DNA from: Mayamaea pseudoterrestris
Taxonomy: Eukaryota; Bacillariophyta; Bacillariophyceae; Sellaphorales; Sellaphoraceae
Length of the DNA stretch: 64,000 bases
Assembly (NCBI GenBank): GCA_027923505.1
Contig: BROI01000007.1
Coordinates: 496,001 to 560,000 of the forward strand
Direction: 5' to 3'
Shown here: piece by piece, positions 33,932-44,994 of the stretch
Layout of the letters: every line of letters begins with the position of its first letter
Position numbering within the stretch: the first letter of the stretch is position 1
The notes under the pieces: model-generated
Database searches by the model: none
What the model saw: only the letters and a program-made list of their open reading frames with translations
Told to the model about the DNA's origin: nothing
Made by a program: the position numbers and the translations under genes

Positions 33932-35480
33932 ATGGAGAAACCGCTTGACTGTGAATCCATGTCGCATCCTATTGTTCGCACTCGCTTGGTGGGACGCAAT
34001 CTTCCTTTCAATCAATCCAAGAATGTAATTCAGGTCATTCATAACTACGGAATGAAAATCATTCGCCTGACGATACATGATTCCTTTCATGTTTTGCTTC
34101 GACTTTCGGCGCTTCAAACGATTCTCTTGATGGTAACACTATTGACAATGAATGTGCTGTTCTTTGCCAGTCTCTACCTTGCGGTTGACCGCAACTACGA
34201 TCCCAAGGGTGTTTGCAATCTGGGAGTAAGTGGAAAGCCGCTAGAGTTTCATACTGCTTTTGCCATTTCGGTTCAAACGAGCGTCAGTGGCGGATATTGG
34301 TGAGTCCTTTCTTGGTGCCTCTATGAACGATCAATCATGGCAATAATCTAAAGATACCAACGCTCTGCAATGACAGCTTCCCGATAGGCAGCAACGCATT
34401 ATTTGAGGATTGCCCGGCCCTGCAATCCGTCTTTTACTTTCAAATTGGCTTTTCTTTACTGACTAACGGTAAGCGATGCATACGACAGTGAGCTCTGCGC
34501 TGAGCTGCTAGCTACTGTTGTTTATTTGTGCTTTGTAAATGTCGATTGGCCGGCTTTTTACGTGGACATGCGCCATTATTTTGTCCATCGAGTCAGTCTA
34601 ACTTTTGCTCCGTCGACTCGCAGCTGTTTGGATCGCTCTCATGATTGCTGCACTTGGCGACAACTCCCAACGAGCCGTACAAGTCCTGTTTTCGGAGAAA
34701 GCTATTGTTTCTGTGCACGGTAGCCAAACGAGGTTTCAAGTACGAATATTTGACGTTAATGCAAAACATCCTGTTGTCAATGCACACGTTCGTCTATACG
34801 CCATGATGAAGGACAAACCTGGCCCTCGTTCTCTGCGACTGGTGCAGCCCGATGATGAACTAGGGGGCGGCATGTTTCTTTCGCTACCTCAAGTCATTAG
34901 CCATCATATTGATTTGTACAGCATCTTGCATCCTCCTAAGGCAGACAATCCTTTACTCGAAAACAAGAATGGCTTGGATATGCGCGAAGCAGATTCCTCC
35001 ATTGGAAAGCGCGGAGAAGTCTCTTGTCCTGTCTGCAGCGAAAATTTTGGTACACATAATCAATGGGTCAGACATGTGAAGTATATGCAAATTGCCGAAA
35101 GTGTCGGCAAGACTCCTCGTCCAGGTGCTCATGGAAAGATTCGAGAATTGGAGCTTGACTTGGATCGGTACAAGCCAACCTCCAATCTTGAGGTTTTACA
35201 CTCTCACTTTGATCAAGAGATTAGCGAAGTTGTCTGTGTGGTGGAAGGCACTGATCCGTTGACGTCGGGAGCCTTTTGTGCAATGCAAAGCTACCAGTCA
35301 TCCGACATTGTTTGGGACCATGGAAGTGCCTTTCATCCCTGCATTAGCGTCGACTCTGACATTTATCGAGTTGACATTGATCGTTTCCATGATATTACAA
35401 AAAAGACATCTGGTGGCAGGCAGCACCAAGTATCAACAAGAGTACATGATTCATTCTTTGCTGTTGGCGGGACATTCTAG
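33932..35480 (+). CDS. Inward-rectifier-type potassium channel, copy 1
   Basis: Three exons (33932-34299, 34377-34468, 34624-35480), introns of 77 and 155 bp, 438 residues. Two membrane segments surround a pore loop with the pair of extracellular cysteines found in Kir channels (VCNLGVSG and FEDCPALQ). The selectivity filter reads QTSVSGGYC in place of the usual TIGYG. The TM2 position that sets rectification in Kir2.1 appears to be Asn. The large cytoplasmic domain is typical: VLFSEKAIVSVHGSQTRFQVRIFD, ISHHIDLYSILHPP, EVVCVVEGTDPLTSGAF, FHPCISVDSDIYRVDIDRFHDI. Between its strands lies an insert with CPVCSENFGTHNQWVRH, like a partial C2H2 finger. First of three tandem paralogues; its filter is the most divergent, so conduction is uncertain. 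Confidence 0.9.
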
Positions 35481-35956
35481 CTTTTCTAACAATAAAAGTT
35501 GGGCGCAGAACATCGTATACTTGGTAGATGCTCTGGTAGTTATGATAGAGGAGCAGCTAACGTTTTGCATGGACTCTAGTATGTCAGAGTTGAATCTGAG
35601 ACAAGTTCTCTCCAATCACATACCGGTAGCAGCTGTAAGAGGCACCAGCCATGCATTCCATCTAGTAAACCAACCTAAATAATGATGCTGGCAGCATTCT
35701 AGTGTCTGTCTATTGGTCGTGGACACAGCCCTCTCGTGTGGGTCCAAAAGAGTGGTTAGTAAACTGTATTGCGCTGCGACACACAACATTCGACTCCTCG
35801 CGATGATGAGAGCTCGAGTTGATGTGAGCTGTGCGTGCTTCTGCTTTGCCATATAGGAGGCTGGGGATGTAGCGCGACCTTCTTACGGACTTTAGTTGCG
35901 GACGGGCAGATAGCGAGACGCAGCGAATAGAGAAGACAGTTAATTACTCGTAGAAA
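35481..35956. other. Intergenic between Kir copies 1 and 2
   Basis: About 475 bp, no supported gene. A TACCGGTAGC motif is at 35621-35630. Confidence 0.5.
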
Positions 35957-37393
35957 ATGTCTACAAGGATCATGACGAGAACGAAAAGCAAGTCGTCGCT
36001 CCAAGATCCTCCTCGCATAGTTTTGCGGAATCTCCCCTTTAATCAGTCAAGAAATATTCTTCAGGTGGAGCACGATGAAGGTTTTCGAATGTCGCGTTTA
36101 TTGCGGCACGATCTGTTTCACGTGTTGCTTGGTCTGCCGACCGTCACGACAATGGTGTTGCTTGCATGCCTCTGGACGGCAAATTGTTTGTTCTTTGCTG
36201 CCATCATTTACGCAGTCGACCCCGACGAGGCTGGAACGGACTGCAGACTTCGATCATACGACAAACCGATTCTTTATGCGACGGCTTTTGCTCAGTCAAT
36301 TCAGACAGCGTCTGGCGTTGGATACACGTAAGTGCCATCTGGCTCACCTTCGCTGTGTATTCAATGTATCGGTATGAAGATCTCACAAGTATATATTCAA
36401 ACCTTGCTTCATTTCAGCCTTCCCGTCGCTGTTAATTCCTACTATGCGCATTGTCCCAAGCTTCAAATAGCTACTTATTTTGAAATGTCAGTCTCCATGC
36501 TGATCGTTGCCTTTATCATTTCCATTCTCATTGCCCGCATGAAGAACGCGGCTCGCCGCGCAGTGCAACTCGTCTTTGCCAAAAAAGCCGTTGTCTCCGT
36601 TGTGAATGGACAGACTCGCCTCCAAATTCGAGCCTTTGACATTAATGCCCGGCACCCCATCGTTGGTGCTCATGTGCGGCTGTATGCCGTCACCAAGGAT
36701 CGACCAGTACCTCGCCGCCTTCGGCTTCTACAGCCAAACGATGTCACGGGCGGTCATCTTTTTCTATCGCTTCCTCTAGTTGTGAGCCACCATATTGATC
36801 TATACAGCATTTTGCATTCACCGCGACCAGATAATCCTCTCTTGAGACACAGCCATGGAATGGATTTGAGACAGGCTGACTCAGCCACTTGCAATCGGGA
36901 CGACGTTGTCTGCCGCATTTGCAGCGAGACGTTTGGTACGCACGAAATATGGGTCCGACATGTGCAGTACAAAAAGATTGCCGAAAGCGTGGCCGGTGTT
37001 TCGACCAAGAGGAGTCACCTTGGCGTTGGACAAGTTGAGCTTGATTTAAACAGCTACAAGCCCACTACGAACTTAAGCATTTTGAAGACTCATTTTGAGC
37101 AAGAAATCAGTGAAATCATTTGCGTGGTGGAAGGCATTGATCCATTGACATCGGGTGCGTTTAGCGCCATGCACACTTATCGAGCGTCAGATATTGTCTG
37201 GGAAGAGCATGCTGCGTTCCACCCTTGCATCAGTGCTGATTCTGGTACCTATAAAGTTGATTTGGACCGCTTTCATGAGATTGTCAACGTGCCCTCTGCT
37301 AGTCGCCAGCATCAAGTTTCGACGCGAGTGCACGACTCATTCTTTTTCAATGAGAACCGAGAGTTGAAAGCAGTTTCCATGTTGCCTCAGTAA
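35957..37393 (+). CDS. Inward-rectifier-type potassium channel, copy 2
   Basis: Two exons (35957-36327, 36418-37393), 90-bp intron, 448 residues. The intron interrupts the codon just after the Tyr of the selectivity filter, the same place and phase as the first intron of copy 1. The filter is QTASGVGYT, so the final Gly of GYG is Thr. The Kir cysteine pair is present (DCRLRSYD and AHCPKLQ). The TM2 rectification position appears to be Val. The cytoplasmic domain is as in copy 1 (LVFAKKAVVSVVNGQTRLQI, EISEIICVVEGIDPLTSGAF, FHPCISADSGTYKVDLDRFH). The zinc-finger-like insert reads CRICSETFGTHEIWVRH. Likely a potassium channel of plasma or internal membrane regulated through the cytoplasmic domain. 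Confidence 0.9.
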
Positions 37394-37655
37394 CTAACAT
37401 GGCTCGTCTCTTGTTTCATTTAATTTTTGACCTGAAATGTTGTGTATTATGTCGGCATTCGCATTATATGAATACGATGCTCCTTAAAAGCAGGCGTTCG
37501 TTTTGTTAGGAAGTATAACCATAGCTAAAAGATACACACTGCGACACTTGTTCGGAGTGTTGATTCGCGACGATGGCGCGCCAATCGACCTCGAGGCGTT
37601 TTGGCCGTCCCTCGTCAAAACCATGGGAATCTGTCGCCACAAGCATTAAGTTTCG

Positions 37656-39068
37656 ATGATTCCAATGAGATGGAGAGCGAATGACATACAGACTGATAAG
37701 GTGGATGATCTGCCTCGTCTTGTACGGCGAAATCTTCCCTTCAATCAGTCTGACAATGCGATCCAAGTTCTTCACAACCAAGGAATCAAGATACTGCGGC
37801 TGACGTCCTACGATTATTTCCACGTTTTGCTTCGCTATTCCTTGGCACAGATTTTAATCTTGCTTATTTTTCTGTGGACAATCAACATTTTGTTTTTCGC
37901 TGGCGTTTACGTTTCCATCGATCCCCATGAAAGCGGAAGCTGTGGACTCGGATTGAATGGGCAGCCCATCACTTGGGCGACAGCGTGGGGATTTTCTCTA
38001 CAAACCGCCACAACTGTAGGTTACACATTGCCTAATTCTGTTAATGGATATTTTGAGAATTGTCCATCGCTACAAACTGCAGTCTTTTTCCAAACGACCT
38101 TTTCGCTATTGTTCAACGCCTGCCTCATCGCCATTGTCACTGGACGCATTGCCAACAGCAGTCTCCGAGCAATCCAAGTGATCTTTTCTGATAAAGCCAT
38201 CGTATCCGTCATGGCTGGCCAAGTGCGATTGCAGATTCGAGTCTTTGACGCCGACGCTCGCCATCCAGTGGTCGAAGCGCATGTTCGATTGTACGCCGTC
38301 ATGAAGGACAAGCCAGTGCCACGTCCATTGCGTCTCATTCAACCGAACGATGATCAAGGTGCCAAAATGTTACTCTCTCTGCCACAAGTGATTTGCCATC
38401 ACATTGACTTGTACAGCTTGCTGCATCCACCCAAGCCTGATAATCCTACGAACGCTGTTCGAAATGGATTGGATTTGCGCCAAGCCGATTCCTTGACATG
38501 TACTCGGGAGGAAGTTGTATGTCCAGTCTGCAGTGAAACATATGGAACGTTTGAGCGCTGGGTTCGGCACGTTCAGTTTAATCAAATTGTGGAACGTGAG
38601 GATGAAATTCCAGTCAAGGGATCTCACCTTGAAGTTAAACCAGAGGAGCTCAATTTGAACAGGTACAAGCCGAGCAGCAATTTGCATGCCATGCAAACTC
38701 ATTTTGAACAAGAAGTGAGCGAGGTTATTTGCGTTGTGGAAGGGATTGATCCATTGACTTCGGGCTCTTTTGCTGCAGTTCACAGCTACCGAAAGGAAGA
38801 CATTTTCTGGCAAAATGGCGCAGTCTTCCATCCATGTATCAGTGCCGAAGCAGACAGCTACACGGTCGACCTTGATCGGTTTCACGAAATCATAACAAAA
38901 TCTGGTGGCAGGCAGCAGCAACTTTCTATCCGCCCTCACGACATGTTCTTTGCAATTGAACGGCGTCCCAACCTTAGCAGCCTGCTTCGCCAGGGCCACG
39001 CAATGACGAGAAACGTTCCTTCAATCCGTCGCCCTTTTGCACCGAACATGATGAGCCCCAGGCGGTAG
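37656..39068 (+). CDS. Inward-rectifier-type potassium channel, copy 3
   Basis: Single exon, 470 residues; no introns, unlike the two copies before it. The filter is QTATTVGYT (38010-38027 for TTVGYT), the closest of the three to the Kir TTIGYG. The Kir cysteine pair is present (SCGLGLNG, ENCPSLQ). TM2 FNACLIAIVTGRIANSSLRA has Asn at the position of Kir2.1 Asp172. Cytoplasmic domain: VIFSDKAIVSVMAGQVRLQI, ICHHIDLYSLLHPPKPDNP, EVSEVICVVEGIDPLTSGSF, YTVDLDRFHEII. Insert CPVCSETYGTFERWVRH lacks the His in the loop seen in copies 1 and 2. A basic tail (SIRRPFAPNMMSPRR) extends beyond the other copies. Confidence 0.92.
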   Translation: MIPMRWRANDIQTDKVDDLPRLVRRNLPFNQSDNAIQVLHNQGIKILRLTSYDYFHVLLRYSLAQILILLIFLWTINILFFAGVYVSIDPHESGSCGLGLNGQPITWATAWGFSLQTATTVGYTLPNSVNGYFENCPSLQTAVFFQTTFSLLFNACLIAIVTGRIANSSLRAIQVIFSDKAIVSVMAGQVRLQIRVFDADARHPVVEAHVRLYAVMKDKPVPRPLRLIQPNDDQGAKMLLSLPQVICHHIDLYSLLHPPKPDNPTNAVRNGLDLRQADSLTCTREEVVCPVCSETYGTFERWVRHVQFNQIVEREDEIPVKGSHLEVKPEELNLNRYKPSSNLHAMQTHFEQEVSEVICVVEGIDPLTSGSFAAVHSYRKEDIFWQNGAVFHPCISAEADSYTVDLDRFHEIITKSGGRQQQLSIRPHDMFFAIERRPNLSSLLRQGHAMTRNVPSIRRPFAPNMMSPRR

Positions 39069-39874
39069 TGGGTCACAAATTTAGATGATAGAATTAAGAT
39101 AAACTAACTCGTTGCAACTGTGTGGGTTGTGGCCTCTATGGCATTGACTTACTGTTAATGAGTCATGCACGGCATCCTATTCAGCTATTGTATCCTATAC
39201 TATCTATATGATGATCTTCCAATTGAGCTTGTGGAATAGAGTCTCTCGTTAACTGTAAAGTAGCTATCTCAATGACACTGAATTGCGTGCTACGGTAGCT
39301 GTCTCGACGACCAATGCCGAAAGGTCCATCCGTCACCCGTCGAAGAAACGAGTCACGGTGGTCCGGGTTCTTTTTGCGCGCGCGGCGGCTATGGGTCAGC
39401 CATGTTGTGAGCGCGCTGCTCGCGGAGGACACAATTCGGCGCTCTCGCAACTTGATCCAACTCACTTTGTTTGGATCAATTGGAATTTTGGAAAACGTAT
39501 TCATACGACTCCTTCAATAGATCGACAAGGCGTGGTATGTGAATTGAGTATAATGAGTGAAACATCGTGGAAGGAGTGGAGGAGTTAATCGAGAACGAGA
39601 GGATTTTGCTGAACGCAGGGCCTCGTAGGAATTGTACGGGTGCCACGCTCGCAGTCCATCATGCATGTTTTGGAATCCCAACAGTCAAGAATGCTTGGAT
39701 ATGTTTTAGTCCTTGCGCTACTGATAGTTTTGCTGATATTGTAATCTACATACGTAGACTGTTTCTTGACACTGAAATCGTACTTTGTGATTACAAGTTC
39801 CACTCACGAAATAGTTTGGGATTTCATTGCCTCACATTTTGCTCTCACTCTTTTTTCACAACAGAACATTAGAC
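39069..39874. other. Intergenic region
   Basis: About 800 bp. The only frame that drew attention is a 68-codon ATG frame at 39314-39520 with a basic start and an amphipathic second half; no family is recognisable and I do not call it a gene. The last 100 bp are probably the promoter and leader of the next gene. Confidence 0.45.
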
Positions 39875-42800
39875 ATGTCTGGCTTTGCTGCTAGCTTATC
39901 CGGGTATGGCGAGGACTCCGAGCTTCAGCGCCAGTTTGATGAGTATCAGCGCGGAAACCCAGGCATTAGCATGGGGATGCCTCCAGGGCCTCCTCTTCCA
40001 GACTACTACCATCAGCAGCAGCACCATCATCTTTCTCGCGTTCCTTCGGGCGCAAGCGGAAGCTCTCCACCTACGCATTCTACTCCCTACGTGCCGCAGA
40101 ATTATGGTCCTCCCATGGGCCATACATCTTCGCCAACCATGTCTTCAAGTCCCCTTATGATGGCGCAAGGAATGCCGCCGTACGCTACACATCACCAACC
40201 TCCTACCATGCTCGCTTACGCTAACATGCAGCCAAATTATTCACCTTCACACATGCATTATCAAGTTGCAGCTCCGCCTGGCGTGGTGGTTAGTAATTAT
40301 TCTTATCCGCCACCTCCAATGCCGCCTGGTGGCTCACCGATTACAGAGGAGGATTTGATTGATAGGCAAAACATTGATTCGCCGGAAGGAATTGCTGCCC
40401 TGTATTCGCAGCCCGAACCATTGACTCATCCGCGCGCTCCCAAAGCTACAACAACCATGGAGCAGATTCAAATTATGCAGGAAGCCTTCAAGCGCGAGCA
40501 AGATTCATCGCGTCGCCGGCACCAGTCAGCCTATGCCGAAGCGGCAGCCCGTCGGGCAGTGCGCATGGGAAACAAACCAGAGTATGGCGGAGGTGGTAAT
40601 TCAATGGGAAGTTTACAGTCATCGGCATCCGCCTCGCCCACGTCATCGGCGGGGAGTTTGCAAAGCTCTGGCGCAGCAGGGCAGTATGGGTTTGGCGCAG
40701 CAACACTAAGTAGTCAGCATCCACCTCAAGCTGCGACCACGACTACCAACAGTGTCAATGACCCCAAGGCGCGCCTCCCAACTATTGTTACCAAGCGCAG
40801 AGACGCAGCCGTTTTGGATCAGGATGAGCATGGCCGAATGATTGTTAGATACACGGACAGTGACGCAGTTTTCTACATTGGCAGCGCCCCACTCGGCGTG
40901 GAAGATGACAAGTATTGGTTGTCCGAGCTTCAAGTCTACTTGCGATCCAACTTTGCGGAAGCATTTTCGGCCAGCGAGGACGACATTGCTGTATTGATGC
41001 ATGGAAGAAACAAGCCAATTTCACTTGGACAGATTGGAATTCGTTGTCGATGGTGCAAGCACGACAGTCCGGCCGAACGCGGTCAGCAGGCGACGAGTTA
41101 TCCGTCACTTATTAGTGGAATTTACAATTCGGTACAGCAAATGCTTCGCTTGCATCTGGATAGTTGTTTATCCATGCCTCACGATGTTCGCGACAAGATT
41201 GAGTATCTCAAGCTATCCTGCAGCAGCCGAGGCGGTCGCAAGCAGTACTGGATTGACTCGGCCAGGCGCATTGGGTTGACTGATACTCCAACTGGCATTC
41301 ATTTTGTTCGAGACCCAGATGAACCGCTGCCTCCTCTTTCAGGGCCAAGTGTGGCGGCGAGGGATGCGACGGCTCTGCGCAAGAAGCGTCCTCCGGTGGC
41401 ATCGTATACAACAAACAATGTGCCACGGCTCAAGACGGCCCCAAGCAAGGCGAGACCTTTTATCCAGGATGAAAACTATGAAGACGAATATTCTGGTCGT
41501 ATAATGGATATTAACATGCCGTCTCAGCCGCCCAAGGATGCAGCTCCACTTGTTTTCCCTGAGGACAAACCGCTGATCTCCGACTATTTGTATCTGACTA
41601 TGGAGCAAATGGCGCTTTGCAATTTAATGGAAGCCGATCGCGTAGGCTGCTACAAGACTCGGAAGGTTGGTTTTCCAGGAATTGCGTGTCGTCATTGTGT
41701 TGGACAGGCTGGTTGTGGACGCTATTTTCCAGCTTCGGAAGCGTCTTTGTCGCAGACGACCACGTCGCAGACTATTTTAAATCATGTACGGAACTGTCGA
41801 CGCTGCCCTGCCCATATTCGAGACGAGTTAGAGATTATGAAGCGTGAACGCACCGGTCCAGATGGAAAGCGGCATGAAAAGCCGAAGCATGGAGGCCGCA
41901 AGGTCTTCTTCCATCGCCTGTGGTGTCGCATTCAAGGTTTGGACATTGATGACGAGGAGGAGGGCGAAGGAAGCTGTGAGGATGAGCCTGAACCCAGAAG
42001 CAGCATGAAAAAGGGACGACGCAAGAATGACGAGGACTACAGCTTCGATGAACTGTCGTGTAATGTGGAAACATCACATAGCGACTCGATTGATTATGGC
42101 TTATCGTCGGAAAAGGCGAAAGGCAAGCGCAGCAGCCCACGCAGCACGAGGAATTCGAGCAGCGCAAGTAAGGCAAGCAGCACAGATACTGAATCATGGG
42201 TACACGGATGTGTTCGCTTAACAAAAGCTGACGACAGTCATTGGTTGTCAGAGATGGAATGTTTTGCTCGCACTGAACTTGTTGAAGTATTCAGCTACAC
42301 GAGAGACGACTCTCTTCAAGGTTATTCTGGTCGAAAGCTACCAAGCGAGGGCCAGGTCGGGGTCAGATGCGTTTATTGCAAGGATCTCGATCCGAACCAG
42401 CGAATGAACGGCTGCGTCATTTTTCCAGACTCGCTTGAATCACTCCATTCAAAAGTGGCGGACATGATACGTTTGCATTTCCCGAGCTGCGGTTCTCTTC
42501 CTGACAATGTTCGTCAGACTTTTAAGTCGCTTCGTGGATTCGACGCGAAGGTATCGACGGAAGATTCCCATCATTACTGGATTGACGCTGCTGTTGATAT
42601 TGGGCTTTCGGGCGAGTCTACTGGCGGCACTGGTACATGGGGCATTTCCTTCCGCAGGAATCCACTTGAACCTAGTCCCGCCGATGAACTTGATATGGAA
42701 CCGACCAATGGTCGATGGGCAGGGTCGGCGAGGAACTTTCTAGTTATGAACGACGATCGTGGTACTTGCACCGATCAAGTCATCTTGCTAATGCGGCAGG

Positions 42801-43554
42801 TCCAGCCTTGTCGGTTCGGAGGCGCGGACAAGCGCGGCTCAGCGTCACGCGGGCGTGCTCGTGTCATGTAAGTTATTCTACTCGTCTCAGCCTGTAATTG
42901 TGTTTTGCATTTCCTCACTCTTGTCCACTCATTTATATCATCAAAGTGGCTTCCCTGGAATCTGTTGCAAGCATTGCAATGGACACAGCAGTCAAGGTAA
43001 GTTCCAACTCCAATTGAGTTCTAGAAATAAAAGTTGCTGCCACAGTTTCTCACTTTCGTTTTACAGGTCGTTACTTTCCACCTTCGGCCAAGAATTTAAC
43101 TGATAGCACGGTGAATTCGATGTTGACGCATGTAATGTCCTGCATCCACTGCCCCTTCCCAGTTCGAGCTTCGCTGGCATATCTGGGACATCGGGCTATT
43201 CAGCAAAAAGCTGATTTGGGTGGTGGCTGGAAGAAGAATTTCTTCCAACGAGTATGGGATCGTTTGCATGTCAGCATGGAGTGGACCGCGGCCGAGGGAA
43301 ATTTCGGATTGCCTGCGAGTCACAATAAAGTCAGCGAGTATGGCGAAGATGACGGACCGCTCGACCCCCATGATGATGGCGGCGAAGCGCAGGGTGAATC
43401 AGGCGACCAAATGAATGCGTTAATTAAGGCTGCCGCCATCTGGTTGACGGAGCAAGACGGTAGCAAACCCCGCAGTAAGCGAATCAACCCTGGCTCACCG
43501 GATTCTGCGGATGATAATGAAGGCTCTGGTAATAAGAGGCGCAGAGCTGTTTGA
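39875..43554 (+). CDS. Large nuclear-type protein with duplicated Cys/His modules (X-Y-X-Y)
   Basis: Three exons (39875-42867, 42947-42996, 43067-43554), introns of 79 and 70 bp, 1176 residues. A Pro/Gln/Ser-rich N-terminus of about 320 residues precedes four modules. Module X (about 40.86-41.30 kb and 42.20-42.66 kb): YWLSELQVYLR, GQIGIRCRWCKH, MLRLHLDSC, YWIDSARRIGL; the second copy keeps HWLSEMECFAR, GQVGVRCVYCKD, MIRLHFPSC, YWIDAAVDIGL. Module Y (about 41.57-41.86 and 42.76-43.16 kb): YLTMEQMALC, GFPGIACRHC, GRYFP, HVRNCRRCP; the second copy keeps GFPGICCKHC, GRYFPPS, HVMSCIHCP. Conserved Cys and His suggest each module binds zinc. I recall many diatom proteins with such modules but know no function. 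The exon 2-3 splice sites fall inside the second module Y and restore it exactly. Confidence 0.9.
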
Positions 43555-43903
43555 GTGCGTTTATATCAACATGCATGTACTGTATATAAAAAATTGGATG
43601 CCAGCTTACAATCTTCGTTTGTCATAAGGCAGTAGACTTGCTACCTAGCTTCAAACTCCGGACAGTTTTCCATTGTAAAAGCTAGACTATTAAAGTTAAC
43701 CTTTTGTTTCTTCTAAAAGAGTTACTTGACTACCGGTAGCTTTAACTACCGGTCGTCGAGAAGTACTATTGTTCACCAACTTAAATCTTCTTCTCAGGAG
43801 CAAGTCCATCAACAGTTAAACCCTTCTTCTTCATGCCCCATCCCTTTTCGCCTCCGTATTGTCCTTGCTTGACAACATCAGGGACAGGCCAGATGCTTCC
43901 AGA
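43555..43903. other. Convergent intergenic region
   Basis: About 350 bp between two 3' ends. It contains TACCGGTAGC at 43731-43740 and a near copy 15 bp later (TACCGGTC). Confidence 0.5.
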
Positions 43904-44626
43904 TTAGCCCATGTTGAAACCGCCCATGGGAACTTCGTCCGTCGAGAGCTGATCGGCGTAAAAGATGCCGCCACTGCCAACCAATCGTGGGTAGCCGTAC
44001 TTTTTGAGCCAGTCTCCTCGAATTTCAGCTCCCTTTCCACCAAGCACTCCCTTTTTGGAGACTCGCGCGGCTTCAATCGCCTTGAGCTTTTCCTTTTGAC
44101 GAGCTGCGTTGTTAGACGTAGCGGTGAAGCCAAGAGCTTCCCAGATGGATGCAACCTTGGGAGGTCCCAAGTATGTCTTTCCAATGAGTGGCAAATTGAT
44201 CGTGAAGGATGGAAGGTTGAAGAGCGGACCAACCTCGTCGGCTTCCTTATTGGTGCGGTTCAATCTGTAGCGAAGACCATCCTTGTTCAAACGCTTCTCG
44301 AGGCCAGCCTCACTGATGCATTCGTTACCTGCCCATTCGTCGTCGAACGAAAATTTGGTGCCCTTTAGGAAACCAAAGTCTGCGGTTATCAAATTAAACA
44401 TGTATAATTAGTATGGTATATGGAAAATAATGAATAAGAATAAAATTTGAATCATATTCTAATGCAACTCACCTTCCATCTTCATCACAGATCCAGCATT
44501 GTGTTGCGAGCTAGCAGCTTGCACCTGCTTGGGTTGTGACAGCTGTCTTAGAGAGCTGCGGCTGACCGAGTAGGCATCCGCCGAGCCAGCGGCAAGAAAG
44601 AGAGCAGCAGCGGCCGTAACCTTCAT
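43904..44626 (-). CDS. Probable plastid protein of unknown function
   Basis: Exon 1 (44626-44473) and exon 2 (44379-43904), 93-bp intron, 209 residues. The start MKVTAAAALFLAAGSADAYS is a signal peptide; the following stretch is rich in Ser, Gln and Ala without acidic residues (VSRSSLRQLSQPKQVQAASS), as in plastid transit peptides, and ends near VMKMEDFGF. The mature part has no membrane segment: FSFDDEWAGNE, FNLPSFTINLPLIGKTYLGP, KLKAIEAARVSKKGVLGGKG, YGYPRLVGSGGIFYADQLS. It looks like a conserved diatom plastid protein and reminds me of nuclear-coded photosystem accessory subunits, but I cannot name it. Its promoter is shared with the MGDG synthase gene, which fits a plastid role. Confidence 0.82.
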
Positions 44627-44994
44627 GGTGGAGTAGTGTGAATGGAAGGGTTGCTGACCAAGGGAGCAGTACCGGTAGCAGCAACCACCGCGATCCTGCC
44701 TCGCACGTCAGTCTTCCTGCGAAGGAGCACAGGCGCCTTCATCTAATATCGGACCGGTACTCATCGTTCAAAATTTCGAGAAAACGGATCTCCTAGAAGT
44801 TGAAGTAACGCCATCGTCGTGAGCATCAATTTGCGTTCGGTTTGGAACCTTAAACTGACAGTCTGCTGAAGCATTTCAGACTGTACAAAGGGTACTTTGG
44901 CTTATTGTAGCCTATAAGTGTTTGAATCTGTGAACAATCTACCGTGTGACTGGCCTACTAAGATTCAGAAGATTCAACTCAACGCCAAGGCATC
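44627..44994. promoter_or_regulatory. Divergent promoter of two plastid-targeted genes
   Basis: 368 bp between the start codons of the plastid protein and MGDG synthase. It holds TACCGGTAGC at 44670-44679, 44 bp before the minus-strand start, and a related GACCGGTAC at about 44752. Confidence 0.55.

Noticed and set aside
39567-39872. 101-codon plus-strand frame upstream of the Cys/His-module gene
   Set aside because: No recognisable family and it runs into the leader of a well-supported gene.
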